Shown piece after piece: positions 26,986 to 35,703 of a stretch of 64,000 bases of DNA (positions are counted from its first letter, which is position 1; each line of letters opens with the position of its first letter). Under the pieces are notes generated by a model. That model was not told where the DNA came from. It ran no database searches and saw only the letters and a list, made by a program, of their open reading frames with translations. This DNA comes from CBDBBY01 sp965205055. Its GTDB lineage: Bacteria; Pseudomonadota; Alphaproteobacteria; Rhodobacterales; Rhodobacteraceae. A program made the translations under genes and the position numbers. Location: the NCBI GenBank assembly GCA_965205055.1, contig OZ242030.1:2294001-2358000 (forward strand), given 5' to 3'.

Positions 26986-27672
26986 CTACCCTTCCGTCCG
27001 TCGCTGCCGGGACTCAACGTTCTCCGATTCATACCCATCCCGCAGAACCCTTATCATCCACGCCAGCATGATGGCGTTCAATATGTGCCATGCCGTATGG
27101 GTCCCGTAAGGATTCACGGCGCAAAGCGGCTCGTCCAAAGCCCTGAATGCAATGGAGGCCGAAAGAACGACTGCTCCGATCAGAAGTCCGGGAGCGACGT
27201 CGGGGCGCCTACGCCAAAGTGCCGCCGCGTACAAATAGATCAGCAGAGCAATCGCGCCGTATCCGCTTGAATCTCCAAGTTGAGGAATCACAAACGATAT
27301 GCCCTGCGTCGCCAGGAAGGCGTAGGGAAAAAACAACACTGTGAACGCCAGCGACCAGCCCCAATGCAGCCCGAAGAAAAATCGGTTGGCAGTGTAAAGG
27401 TACACCAGCACGAAAGCCAAAATGGGCAAGACGTCCGCAGTGGCGGCCCAAGCGGTGGCGAATGTGTGGAACAGAAAAGATCCGACGCCGATCAGAAACA
27501 GAATGATCGAAAGAACGTAAAGATAAGGCATGCTGTGGCCGCGGATGCTTCGCCACGAAATGAACGCCGCGATGATGAACGCCAAATTCGTGACGGCATT
27601 CAGCGGTTCGCCCCAAAAACCCGGAGCAATCCGCTCGCAGTAGCCGTCGATGTAAGTATCCAAGCCGTCCAT
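26986..27672 (-). CDS. ceramidase-family (CREST) membrane protein
   Basis: A 228-residue integral membrane protein with seven predicted helices. DGYCERIAPGFWGEPLNAVTNLAF at the N-terminus, GSFLFHTFATAWAATADVLPI in the middle and YGTHTAWHILNA near the C-terminus place it in the alkaline ceramidase/CREST hydrolase family, where a Ser, an Asp and three His bind zinc; the conserved Ser, His (LFHT), Asp (ADVLPI) and HxxWH (HTAWH) are all present. It may hydrolyse an amide bond in a membrane lipid. It is the first gene of the gatCA transcript. Confidence 0.8.
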   Translation of the reverse strand: MDGLDTYIDGYCERIAPGFWGEPLNAVTNLAFIIAAFISWRSIRGHSMPYLYVLSIILFLIGVGSFLFHTFATAWAATADVLPILAFVLVYLYTANRFFFGLHWGWSLAFTVLFFPYAFLATQGISFVIPQLGDSSGYGAIALLIYLYAAALWRRRPDVAPGLLIGAVVLSASIAFRALDEPLCAVNPYGTHTAWHILNAIMLAWMIRVLRDGYESENVESRQRRTEG

Positions 27673-27823
27673 GCGGTTACGCCCGTTTCAATTCAATCGT
27701 TTCTGGACCTGGCAGGCGCGTCCCGAAGCCGAGAACCCGCGGGAAACTCGGAGCGTATAGCTTGCGCGGCGTCGAACCGCAAATCGACGACGCGGCCGCA
27801 GCAGCCCCAGTCGACAGGCATGC

Positions 27824-28273
27824 CTAACGATCCGACGTCTTCCGTCGCAGATCTCTGAAGAACTCGGAAAGCAAACGCGCGGACTCGCGTTCGCGGATGC
27901 CGCCGTAGACCTCCGGCACATGGCCGCACTGATTGTGCGAATACACCATCACTCCGTGCTCGACGCCGCCGCCTTTCGGATCGGACGCGCCGAAATACAG
28001 CCTCGATATTCTCGCATGCGAAATCGCCGAAGCGCACATCGGACAGGGCTCGAGCGTCACATAGATGGAGCACCCGACAAGCCGGTCCGAATTCAAGACG
28101 CCGCATGCTTGCCTGACGGCCAGCACTTCAGCATGAGCCGTGGGGTCGCAACGCTCTCTGGTCCTGTTGCCTGCCGATGCGAGCACGCGCCCGTCCGAAT
28201 CGACAACGGCAGCTCCGACCGGCACTTCGCCTCTCGCCGCGGCAAACCGCGCTTCTTCCAGCGCCACGTCCAT
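27824..28273 (-). CDS. tadA: tRNA-specific adenosine deaminase
   Basis: Deaminates A34 to inosine in tRNA-Arg(ACG). The 149-residue cytidine-deaminase-fold protein has the HAE motif PTAHAEVLAVRQACG (zinc His, catalytic Glu) and the zinc cysteines in TLEPCPMCASAISHARI, followed by RLYFGASDPKGGGVEHG and a typical C-terminal helix. The ATG at 28273 gives the usual length; the open frame extends to 28657 but runs antisense through the 5' end of rluB. It is divergent from rluB with about 175 bases between starts. Confidence 0.92.
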   Translation of the reverse strand: MDVALEEARFAAARGEVPVGAAVVDSDGRVLASAGNRTRERCDPTAHAEVLAVRQACGVLNSDRLVGCSIYVTLEPCPMCASAISHARISRLYFGASDPKGGGVEHGVMVYSHNQCGHVPEVYGGIRERESARLLSEFFRDLRRKTSDR

Positions 28274-28448
28274 ATGGCACTCGAACGGCTTCCGCTCGAG
28301 AGGTTCATAGGGGGCTGGCGCTTCGCTCGGCAGGGATGCGGCCTCGCTGTTTGAATTCACGCGATTGGGAACAATACCTACTTTGAATTGGATGTATTTC
28401 AACCGCAGCCGTACAATGCAATCATGTTCCAAACCCATTCGGATATTG

Positions 28449-29276
28449 ATGACCGAGCGAACCAGACAAGACGTGCCGCCTCGCCAGAAGAGTCGCCCGG
28501 CAGTCAAAGCAAAAGGCGCCAGAATCGCGAAGGTGATCGCGGCCTCCGGCTCGGCGTCGCGCCGCGAGGCCGAAAAAATGGTGGAGGCAGGCAGAGTGAA
28601 AGTGAACGGCCAAGTGTTGTCGACGCCTGCATTCAACGTGTCGGATTCCGACATCATACTTTTGGATGGAGTTCCAATTCCCGCGAAGGAGCCGACCCGA
28701 CTTTGGCGATACTATAAGCCGACGGGCATCGTTTCGAGCACCAGAGACGACAGGGGACGCCCCACCGTATTCGACAACCTTCCCTCTGATCTGCCTCGCG
28801 TCGTTTCGGTGGGCAGGCTCGATTTGAACTCCGAAGGCTTGCTTTTGCTTACGAACAGCGGCGAACTCAAACGATGGCTGGAATTGCCTTCGACCGGATG
28901 GCTGCGCAAATACCGGGTCCGGGCAAAAGGAAACCCGACCGGAGCTGGACTGGAGCGGCTGCGTCAGGGAATTGTTCTGGACGGCGAGACATTCGGCTCA
29001 ATCAAGGCAACGCTCGACAGACGAACCGGAGCAAACGCATGGTTCACAATCGGAATCCGGGAAGGCCGAAATCGGGAAATACGAAGGGCATTCGAAGCGA
29101 TCGGATTGCAGGTCAACCGCCTGATCCGGGTATCCTACGGGCAGTTCAGGCTCGGCAACCTCGCTCCGGGCAAGGTCGAAGAAGTGCCTAAACGGGTGTT
29201 GCGCGAGTGCGTCGGGAAATCTTTTCCGCCGGGCGGACAGCCGTCTTCGGATATCCAAAGAGCTTCACCTCGCTGA
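28449..29276 (+). CDS. rluB: 23S rRNA pseudouridine synthase (RluB/RsuA family)
   Basis: Isomerises a uridine in 23S rRNA (U2605 in E. coli). The 275-residue protein has an N-terminal S4 RNA-binding domain (RIAKVIAASGSASRREAEKMVEAGRVKVNG), the catalytic motif VGRLDLNSEGLLLLTNSGEL with the Asp nucleophile, and the KxxxRxR and IREGRNREIRRAF motifs of the family. A 20-residue basic N-terminal extension is present. The start at 28449 was chosen because the preceding frame overlaps the tadA promoter region. Confidence 0.9.
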   Translation: MTERTRQDVPPRQKSRPAVKAKGARIAKVIAASGSASRREAEKMVEAGRVKVNGQVLSTPAFNVSDSDIILLDGVPIPAKEPTRLWRYYKPTGIVSSTRDDRGRPTVFDNLPSDLPRVVSVGRLDLNSEGLLLLTNSGELKRWLELPSTGWLRKYRVRAKGNPTGAGLERLRQGIVLDGETFGSIKATLDRRTGANAWFTIGIREGRNREIRRAFEAIGLQVNRLIRVSYGQFRLGNLAPGKVEEVPKRVLRECVGKSFPPGGQPSSDIQRASPR

Positions 29277-29464
29277 ATGCCAAGCCTAAAAATGAACAAT
29301 CCGATTCGTCCGATACCAGCCCCGGTTCAATCGGCTTGGGCCGACAAAGGACGCATCGACGCAAGCCGCCGGTTCAAAAACGCAATTCCGAGACCGGGCG
29401 GCGGTGTTGATGTTCGCTCAATTGACGGTTTCAAGACCGTCCGGATTCGAAAAGTTGAGATCGG

Positions 29465-30406
29465 ATGACGAATCGTCGACTCAATTCCGAGCGGAGCGCG
29501 CGCTTCTCGGCCTTCGCGGCGGCGCTGATGTTGACCGTGAACACTGCTTGCACGGTCGTCAAAGGAGAAGAGACGAAGGATGCGCCGCCGGACGAGAGAC
29601 TGACCTCGGCGAAACTGCAGCAGCATTTTTCCGACCGGCAAACGCGCCTGCTCAACGCGGGCTTGCTCCGCACCGACCCGCCCAGCCGCGACGAAGAATT
29701 CAGTGCCGCCGACTTGGCAGCAAATTTCGAGCAAATCGCGTTGCGGCGGGAGTTCAGGTTGGATGATGGCGAATTCGTAAGAGCGACGGAACCGAACGTC
29801 ATTCTTCGATGGAGACGCCCGGTTCGCATCGCAGTCGTATTCGGAGAGTCTTTGAAGGATCATGAACGCGAAGCGGAGTATTCGAACATAGCGGGATTCG
29901 CCGAACGCCTTCGAAGAATTACGGGCCATGACATCGCCATGTCGGAGGACCGGCCGAACTTCCATGTCTTCGTCATCGACAGCGACGAGGCGGCGGACAT
30001 CCAGAATCGCTGGCCGGATTCCGCAGGCAGGCTTCCCAACTCTTTCGCCGAAGACATCAGCTCAAGCCCGCCGCAAACATATTGCGCCGCGTACGCGACC
30101 AACAAATTTTTCGAGCAGGAATATTTCTTGTCGCAAGCGGCAATCCTCATCAAAGCGGAAAACCCGGATCTGATCAGGCTTTCGTGCATCCACGAGGAAT
30201 TGGCCCAAGCACTCGGATTGTTCAACGACAGTCTGGATGCGCGGCCGTCCATCTTCAATGACAACGAAGAATTCGCACTCTTGACCTACCATGACGAGCT
30301 GCTTCTGCGAATTCTGTACGATCAGCGGCTGGAGCCCGGGATGGACGCTGCGGAGGCAATGCCGATCGTGCGCGAAATCGCCCTTGAGCTCCGCCCGGAC
30401 GCATGA
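29465..30406 (+). CDS. DUF2927-family lipoprotein
   Basis: A 313-residue exported protein. The N-terminus ends its hydrophobic core with LMLTVNTAC, a lipobox, so it is likely a lipoprotein. The domain DUF2927 is recognised by RRPVRIAVVFGES at its start and the zincin-like CIHEELAQALGLFNDS, where HEExxQ resembles a metallopeptidase helix; YHDELLLRILYD closes it. This domain is widespread in Rhodobacterales. Proteolytic activity is a guess from the HEE motif; no biochemical role is known to me. It precedes the PfkB kinase on the same strand by about 100 bases. Confidence 0.78.
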   Translation: MTNRRLNSERSARFSAFAAALMLTVNTACTVVKGEETKDAPPDERLTSAKLQQHFSDRQTRLLNAGLLRTDPPSRDEEFSAADLAANFEQIALRREFRLDDGEFVRATEPNVILRWRRPVRIAVVFGESLKDHEREAEYSNIAGFAERLRRITGHDIAMSEDRPNFHVFVIDSDEAADIQNRWPDSAGRLPNSFAEDISSSPPQTYCAAYATNKFFEQEYFLSQAAILIKAENPDLIRLSCIHEELAQALGLFNDSLDARPSIFNDNEEFALLTYHDELLLRILYDQRLEPGMDAAEAMPIVREIALELRPDA

Positions 30407-30503
30407 TTTTCAACATCGCCGCGCCCGGCCTCAAGGAAGGTTTTCAAATCCCGAATTGATGGCATAATTGTTTCGAGGTCGTTCCGAATGCGGGGAAGGT
30501 CTT

Positions 30504-31451
30504 GTGATACTTTGTTGCGGCGAAGCCCTGATCGACATGATGCCGAGCCATGCGGAGGACGGAAGCCATTGTTTCGTTCCTTGCGCCGGCGGCTCCGTGT
30601 TCAATGCCGCCGTAGCTCTTGGGCGGCTAGGCGCGAGCACGGGCTTCCTAGGCGGCGTTTCGACCGATTTTTTCGGCGGCCTTTTGCGCGAGACGCTTGG
30701 CGGAAGCGGCGTCTCCGCGGAACATCTCATCATGAGCGACAGGCCGACGACGCTCGCTTTCGTCAAGCTTGTCGACGGAGAGCCGGCCTACGCGTTCTAC
30801 GACGAAAACACCGCCGGTCGCATGCTTTCGCCCGAAACGCTGCCCGACATTCCGGACGCGGTGTCCGCCTTGTTCTTCGGCAGCATCAGTTTGATCAGCG
30901 AGCCCTGCGGCAGCTTTTTCGAGGCTTTGGCGAGCCGCGAAAGCGGGCGGCGAGTCGTGATGTTCGATCCGAACATCCGCGCCGGATTCGTCGACGATGA
31001 AGAAGCGTACCGCGCGAGGCTAGACAGGTTCTTCGGCCTTTCCGACATCGTGAAGCTTTCGAGCGAAGACCTGAAATGGTTCGCCGGCGGGAGCGGCAGA
31101 ACCGAAATCAATTCGATTCTCGAGCGCGGGCCGCGACTCCTGGTCGTCACGAGCGGCGGCGACGGCGCTGCGGCGCACACGAGGAGCTCGACCGTCGAGG
31201 TCGCCGCGAAAGAAGTGGACGTCGCCGACACGGTCGGAGCAGGCGACGCCTTCAGCGCGGGAATGCTCGCGGCGATTTCGAAAAGAGGCCTGCTTAGCAA
31301 GGAACGGCTTGACGATCTGTCCGTGGAAGATATGGCCTCGTTCCTTGAACTCGGCTCCATGGTCTCTGCGGTCACGGTTTCAAGAACGGGGGCGAATCCG
31401 CCCTATCGCAACGAACTTCCGACAGCGGCCTCGGCAGCGGAATCCAGTTGA
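30504..31451 (+). CDS. PfkB-family carbohydrate kinase (fructokinase-like)
   Basis: Ribokinase-fold kinase of 315 residues that phosphorylates a sugar, probably fructose or a 2-keto-3-deoxy sugar. ILCCGEALIDMMPSHAED, PCAGGSVFNAAVALGRLGAS and FLGGVSTDFFGGLLR form the N-terminal part; the C-terminal signature is VADTVGAGDAFSAGML with the catalytic Asp. It is assigned a GTG start at 30504 behind GGGGAAGG; ATG 30468 is an alternative. No sugar transporter is adjacent, so the substrate remains unassigned. Confidence 0.82.
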   Translation: MILCCGEALIDMMPSHAEDGSHCFVPCAGGSVFNAAVALGRLGASTGFLGGVSTDFFGGLLRETLGGSGVSAEHLIMSDRPTTLAFVKLVDGEPAYAFYDENTAGRMLSPETLPDIPDAVSALFFGSISLISEPCGSFFEALASRESGRRVVMFDPNIRAGFVDDEEAYRARLDRFFGLSDIVKLSSEDLKWFAGGSGRTEINSILERGPRLLVVTSGGDGAAAHTRSSTVEVAAKEVDVADTVGAGDAFSAGMLAAISKRGLLSKERLDDLSVEDMASFLELGSMVSAVTVSRTGANPPYRNELPTAASAAESS

Positions 31452-31733
31452 ATCCGCCTTGGGCCGCTCAAAATTCATCAGCGACAGCGACCGCCGCGTT
31501 CAACAGAGCGTCCAATTCAATTTCCGGATCCGGCGCGAGCGTATTGCCGGCGGCACCTCATGCTCCTGAATCCGACCGGACCTGCTTTGAAGTCAATTCA
31601 GCACATAGCGCGACCGGACAAGCTCAACATAAATCACAACGATCCTCAAGGACCGAGGAGCACAAGGCCTCTGCATTTCGACTGAGAACGTGAAACGGGA
31701 TTCCGCAAGATCAATGGACTTTTCGGAGAGGGA

Positions 31734-33068
31734 ATGCGATCGATAAGAAGAAATGGGTCCGCTCGGCAGCGAAAGACGCGAATTTTCACGCTGATGAAGC
31801 CCAAAAGGAGTCGAGCCATCGCCAATCCGTCGTTGAAGGGGAAACCCATTCAAAAACTTGTCGCAACATCAGTAGCGATTGCATTCGCCTTTGGACTCAA
31901 CAGCGCGTCCGCGGCGGAGGGCATGCAGTTCTGCGCTTTGTCCAATCCGAAAGAACCGGATTCGGCATTCGAGCAAATCCGGTCGAAACCGACCAAAACC
32001 GGCGATTATTGGGTGCGCTATTCCTGCACGACGCCATGCGACGACTGGCAGGAATGCTTGGCTCCGTCGTTCACGCAATCCGGCCGACCCCTTATGCAGG
32101 GAGATCGACCCAAGCAGGCGCTGGCATTCGTGGTTGACGGGATGGGCGGTCATCTTTCCTTCACCGACCCGCGCGCAAGGGACGCAACGATCCTATTTCA
32201 TAGCGGAATGGGCGGCACGAGCTTTTGGCCGAACGCGAAAGCGCTTGAAGACCGGGCCGATCTCGGAACCGTCATGATCCGTTGGGAGCGCGGGTTCGTC
32301 GACCGCGGGGTTCGCGGCATGTTTTCTCCCGCATGGGGCTGGTACACGCGCACATCATCCGAACCCGCCCGCGTGCCCGAACTTAACAAGCGCGTGGCGA
32401 CCGTCATATCTTGGGTGCACGACAACATCGCCGGAACAGGAATGTTCGGGACCGCAGGATGCAGCATGGGCACGCAAGCGACATTCGGCGCGGTTTATTG
32501 GAACGAACTCGACAGCATAATCGACTACCAGTTCTTCATGGGCGGCCCGCCCCTCTGGGACATAAATTCCTTGTGCGGACGGCGAAAGCATGAAACCGGC
32601 TATTGCGACGCCGACGGCACGACCGCGTGCTCCCGAGATGCCGACTGCGAGGTTGCCGGTCCTTATGCCCGGTGCTTGTTTCGAGAGCCGATCACATACT
32701 CGCCTCTGTTGGAGTCGGTCGTGAACCATGTTCACGGAGGCGGAGACCAATGCCGGCCCGACACAGCCGACGAAACCACGCGACCTTATCGCCCGTTCGA
32801 CGAAAGCAGCATCGGCTACACGGATGGCGACAGGGAATTCGACCATCCTTTCGATTTCCAACTCGACTTTCACAGGTCGGACACATCATCCGCAATTGGA
32901 AGGGATGGGGACGAGGATTGGGCCGGCGGACAGTTCATGCATGTTTTCAACGCAATAGAGTCCACCCGCTGGAAGCGCTGGATTGCGACATACAATTCCG
33001 CTCATTGCGCTTCGTGGTACAACGGCAATGCCGTCGGGATGATCATCGAGGGAATGGGCTTGGAGTAA
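31734..33068 (+). CDS. secreted cysteine-rich alpha/beta-hydrolase-like protein
   Basis: A 444-residue exported protein of unknown family. The signal peptide is KLVATSVAIAFAFGLNSASA; ATG 31734 has GGAGAGGG just before it, while an internal ATG (31794) would shorten the N-region. A nucleophile-elbow-like GCSMGTQATFG occurs mid-protein, after LAFVVDGMGG and FHSGMGGTSFW, which suggests a serine hydrolase fold. At least a dozen cysteines are spread over the mature part, including a tight knot CDADGTTACSRDADCEV. A terminal HCASWYNGNAV may supply the catalytic His. Substrate unknown. Confidence 0.5.
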   Translation: MRSIRRNGSARQRKTRIFTLMKPKRSRAIANPSLKGKPIQKLVATSVAIAFAFGLNSASAAEGMQFCALSNPKEPDSAFEQIRSKPTKTGDYWVRYSCTTPCDDWQECLAPSFTQSGRPLMQGDRPKQALAFVVDGMGGHLSFTDPRARDATILFHSGMGGTSFWPNAKALEDRADLGTVMIRWERGFVDRGVRGMFSPAWGWYTRTSSEPARVPELNKRVATVISWVHDNIAGTGMFGTAGCSMGTQATFGAVYWNELDSIIDYQFFMGGPPLWDINSLCGRRKHETGYCDADGTTACSRDADCEVAGPYARCLFREPITYSPLLESVVNHVHGGGDQCRPDTADETTRPYRPFDESSIGYTDGDREFDHPFDFQLDFHRSDTSSAIGRDGDEDWAGGQFMHVFNAIESTRWKRWIATYNSAHCASWYNGNAVGMIIEGMGLE

Positions 33069-33330
33069 TCTCGACCTCAGGAACTGCCGGCTTGCGAATG
33101 TTCACTTGCTTCGAGCATGAGCCAACTCCCCGCCGCGTGATTTGCGGCAGCCTTGCCCGAAAGTATTCAGCAGTTCGAAGCGAACAGTCCGGGTTCCGGC
33201 GCGGAGCCGAATTCCGCCGGATTTTGTCGCGGATTGCTTTCGCGTCCAGCAGCAGCCATGTAAATTGCCATGGAGGAGCGCAAATCGCGCGGACTTCGAT
33301 CAACAGCCGGTCCGAGAGGGAGAATCGAAA

Positions 33331-34068
33331 TTGGGACGACTGGACGGAAAGCGCTGTCTCGTTACGGCAGCAGGCCAAGGCATAGGAAAAGCATCCGCTT
33401 TGGCGATGTCCAAAGAGGGCGCGAAGGTCTTCGCGACGGATATCAACGAGCCGGTCCTCAAAGGATTGGCAGACTTGGGCGTGGAAACATTCCGGCTCGA
33501 TGTGACGAACGCGTCGGAGATTTCAGCGGCCGTCGAGCGGACCGGCGTCCTGGATGTATTGTTCAATTGCGCCGGCTTTGTTGAACAAGGATCCATTTTG
33601 GAGTGCGACGACGATCAGTTGGACCGCTCGTTCAACATCAACGTCAAAGCAATGTGTCGAATGACGAAGGCATACTTGCCGTCAATGATCGCAAACGGCG
33701 GAGGCTCGATCATCAACATGTCCTCGATCGCCTCAAGCGTTATCGGCGTCCCGAACAGATTCGCATACGGAGTAACCAAGGCAGCCGTCATCGGCCTGAC
33801 CAAGTCGGTTGCTGCGGATTTTGTGAAGCAGGGCATCCGCTGCAACGCCATTTGTCCGGCAACTGTTCAAACGCCGTCGCTGGAGGAACGCATGCGCGCC
33901 AGCGGAAACTACGAACAGTCGCGGGAAGCCTTCATTGCCCGGCAGCCGATGGGCCGTATTGGAACACCCGAAGAAGTCGCCGCGCTCGCGGTTTATCTTG
34001 CGTCGGACGAGTCCGGCTACATCACCGGCATCGAGCATGTGATCGACGGAGGCTGGTCGAACATGTGA
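33331..34068 (+). CDS. SDR oxidoreductase, 2-keto-3-deoxy-L-fuconate dehydrogenase-like
   Basis: Short-chain dehydrogenase of 245 residues. LDGKRCLVTAAGQGIGKASALAM is the cofactor motif, DVLFNCAGFVEQGSILECDD and SIINMSSIASSVIGVPNRFAYGVTKAAVIGLTKSVAADF hold the Ser-Tyr-Lys triad (SS, YGVTK), and IRCNAICPATVQTPSLEERM follows. It closely resembles bacterial 2-dehydro-3-deoxy-L-fuconate/BDH2-like dehydrogenases. TTG at 33331 is used as start, behind GAGAGGGAG. No other fucose-pathway gene is nearby except the PfkB kinase 2 kb upstream. Confidence 0.78.
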   Translation: MGRLDGKRCLVTAAGQGIGKASALAMSKEGAKVFATDINEPVLKGLADLGVETFRLDVTNASEISAAVERTGVLDVLFNCAGFVEQGSILECDDDQLDRSFNINVKAMCRMTKAYLPSMIANGGGSIINMSSIASSVIGVPNRFAYGVTKAAVIGLTKSVAADFVKQGIRCNAICPATVQTPSLEERMRASGNYEQSREAFIARQPMGRIGTPEEVAALAVYLASDESGYITGIEHVIDGGWSNM

Positions 34069-34257
34069 CGAACGGCTGGCGCATTCGATTTGCTGCCAAG
34101 CAGGCGCGACGCGCATCCGCCGAGGCGAAATCCGCCGACAGACATTCTTTGAAAACCAGTCAACTTCAGGGCATTGCCATCGGAACGAAGAGCCGCTCTT
34201 TTGACTGTAGACGCCTAGGCGGTTAGGTTAACCAGAGTGCAACCGAGGACAAGATCA

Positions 34258-35454
34258 ATGGGCGCAACCGAGGTCCAAGCTGCATTCAGGCCAACCTCGG
34301 CTCTTGACCGGGATCGATCAGTGTCGGATTCCCCGAATGGGCAATTCCGTACGGGGCAGGCTGTCGAAACAACTGCAATGGCTCTACCTGCCGAACCGGC
34401 GCGCAGGGCGGTTGCAGACCTTTGCAAGGATTCATTGATCAAGTGGCCGAACGCGAAGGCGGCGATCCTATTCGGCTCGCGGGCACGCGGCGACCATCGC
34501 GACGACAGCGACTGGGACATAGCATTCATTACCGACTCGGAAGAATCTCTGCCGTCTGCGGTCCATCGAGATCTGAAGGAACTCAAGACGCGAGAGAGCA
34601 TATTCGTTCAGGGGCTGGCATTATCGCAGGAACGGTTCTGCGAGGGCGCCTGTTCCCTCGGCAACATCGCCGCGCCGATTGCGCGGGAAGGCCAATTGAT
34701 TGCCGGACGCTGCAGATGGCCAAAACTGGAAAGCGAGCCAATATTGAAACCTGACGAATACCTGGATTGGCGACGCGGCGCAATGATACGCATCGCTTTC
34801 GCATCCGACAATCTTGCGAAAGCCATCGATGATGCTCGAACAGCCAACTCCCGGATTGAATTGGGAGAATTCGTGGCGGCCTCTTCGGATGCTGCGGAGC
34901 GTTTTGCGAAGATCGCGTTCGGAAAACTTGCCTCCGGCACAGGCGTCGACATTCCAAGAGGGCACCAAGTCAATGAGATCGTGAAGGCGCTCGACCGCGT
35001 TTTGGAGCGGAGCGCCGGACCGAATGCCGCGTGGTGGCGGTCGGACCGCGGCATGAAAGTCCGAGATTTGCTCCGCATGATGAACGGGCATGGGCATGAG
35101 GACCACCAATCCGGCTACACGGGGTCGACGATCAACGCCGAGGTGATTGCCCGCGCGGCAAATCGTCTTGCCGCCACAGTGTCGTTCGCTGTCTTGGAAG
35201 TGGAGGAGCTTCCCGGTTCTGAAGACCTGCGACAAGCTGCGAAGGAGGTGTCCGGCAGCTACTGGACCTCCATGCAGGAGTCGGCGAATCGTCTGCGCCG
35301 AGTGCTGCAGGATATTGATCCGAGCAACTTGACATACGCTTCGGCGAGTTCGACCTTCGCTGAATCCGTTTCTGCCGCCGTGAGTTTCGGCGAAGACATC
35401 GCGCAAGCGCTCGAAAAGCTCGCCGAAAGCCTCCGCGAAGAAACGCGGGGCTGA
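34258..35454 (+). CDS. MNT nucleotidyltransferase fused to HEPN-like domain
   Basis: A 398-residue protein. After an N-terminal unique segment of about 50 residues it has a minimal nucleotidyltransferase domain with the canonical ILFGSRARGDHRDDSDWDIAF (GSxxxG...DxD metal site). From about residue 165 a helical HEPN-like domain follows, with RIAFASDNLAKAIDDAR and an R-x4-H pattern in RMMNGH. The remaining 120 residues are helical. MNT and HEPN usually occur as separate toxin-antitoxin genes, here they seem fused in one chain. Start 34258 follows CGAGGAC. It may nucleotidylate a target, or act as a self-contained RNase toxin with antitoxin. Confidence 0.6.
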   Translation: MGATEVQAAFRPTSALDRDRSVSDSPNGQFRTGQAVETTAMALPAEPARRAVADLCKDSLIKWPNAKAAILFGSRARGDHRDDSDWDIAFITDSEESLPSAVHRDLKELKTRESIFVQGLALSQERFCEGACSLGNIAAPIAREGQLIAGRCRWPKLESEPILKPDEYLDWRRGAMIRIAFASDNLAKAIDDARTANSRIELGEFVAASSDAAERFAKIAFGKLASGTGVDIPRGHQVNEIVKALDRVLERSAGPNAAWWRSDRGMKVRDLLRMMNGHGHEDHQSGYTGSTINAEVIARAANRLAATVSFAVLEVEELPGSEDLRQAAKEVSGSYWTSMQESANRLRRVLQDIDPSNLTYASASSTFAESVSAAVSFGEDIAQALEKLAESLREETRG

Positions 35455-35703
35455 GAGCCGCGCCGAAGCCATGCCGTCTCCTTCATTCGCGGACGTCGGC
35501 CGGACCGGAGGCGCAGCGCGAAGCTCGCCCTGTCCAGATGGCGCATATCCGGCGTCCGGTTTGAATCCGTCGGGGATTCCGCCGGAAGGCTTGCAAGGTC
35601 GCGCCCGAATCGACCCCGGAACAGCCGCAAAAATGCTGAGCCCGAACAGTTGCTTCACCCCGCGGCGAAGAAATTGAACGCTTGCGGAAGCGGATCGCCA
35701 ACC

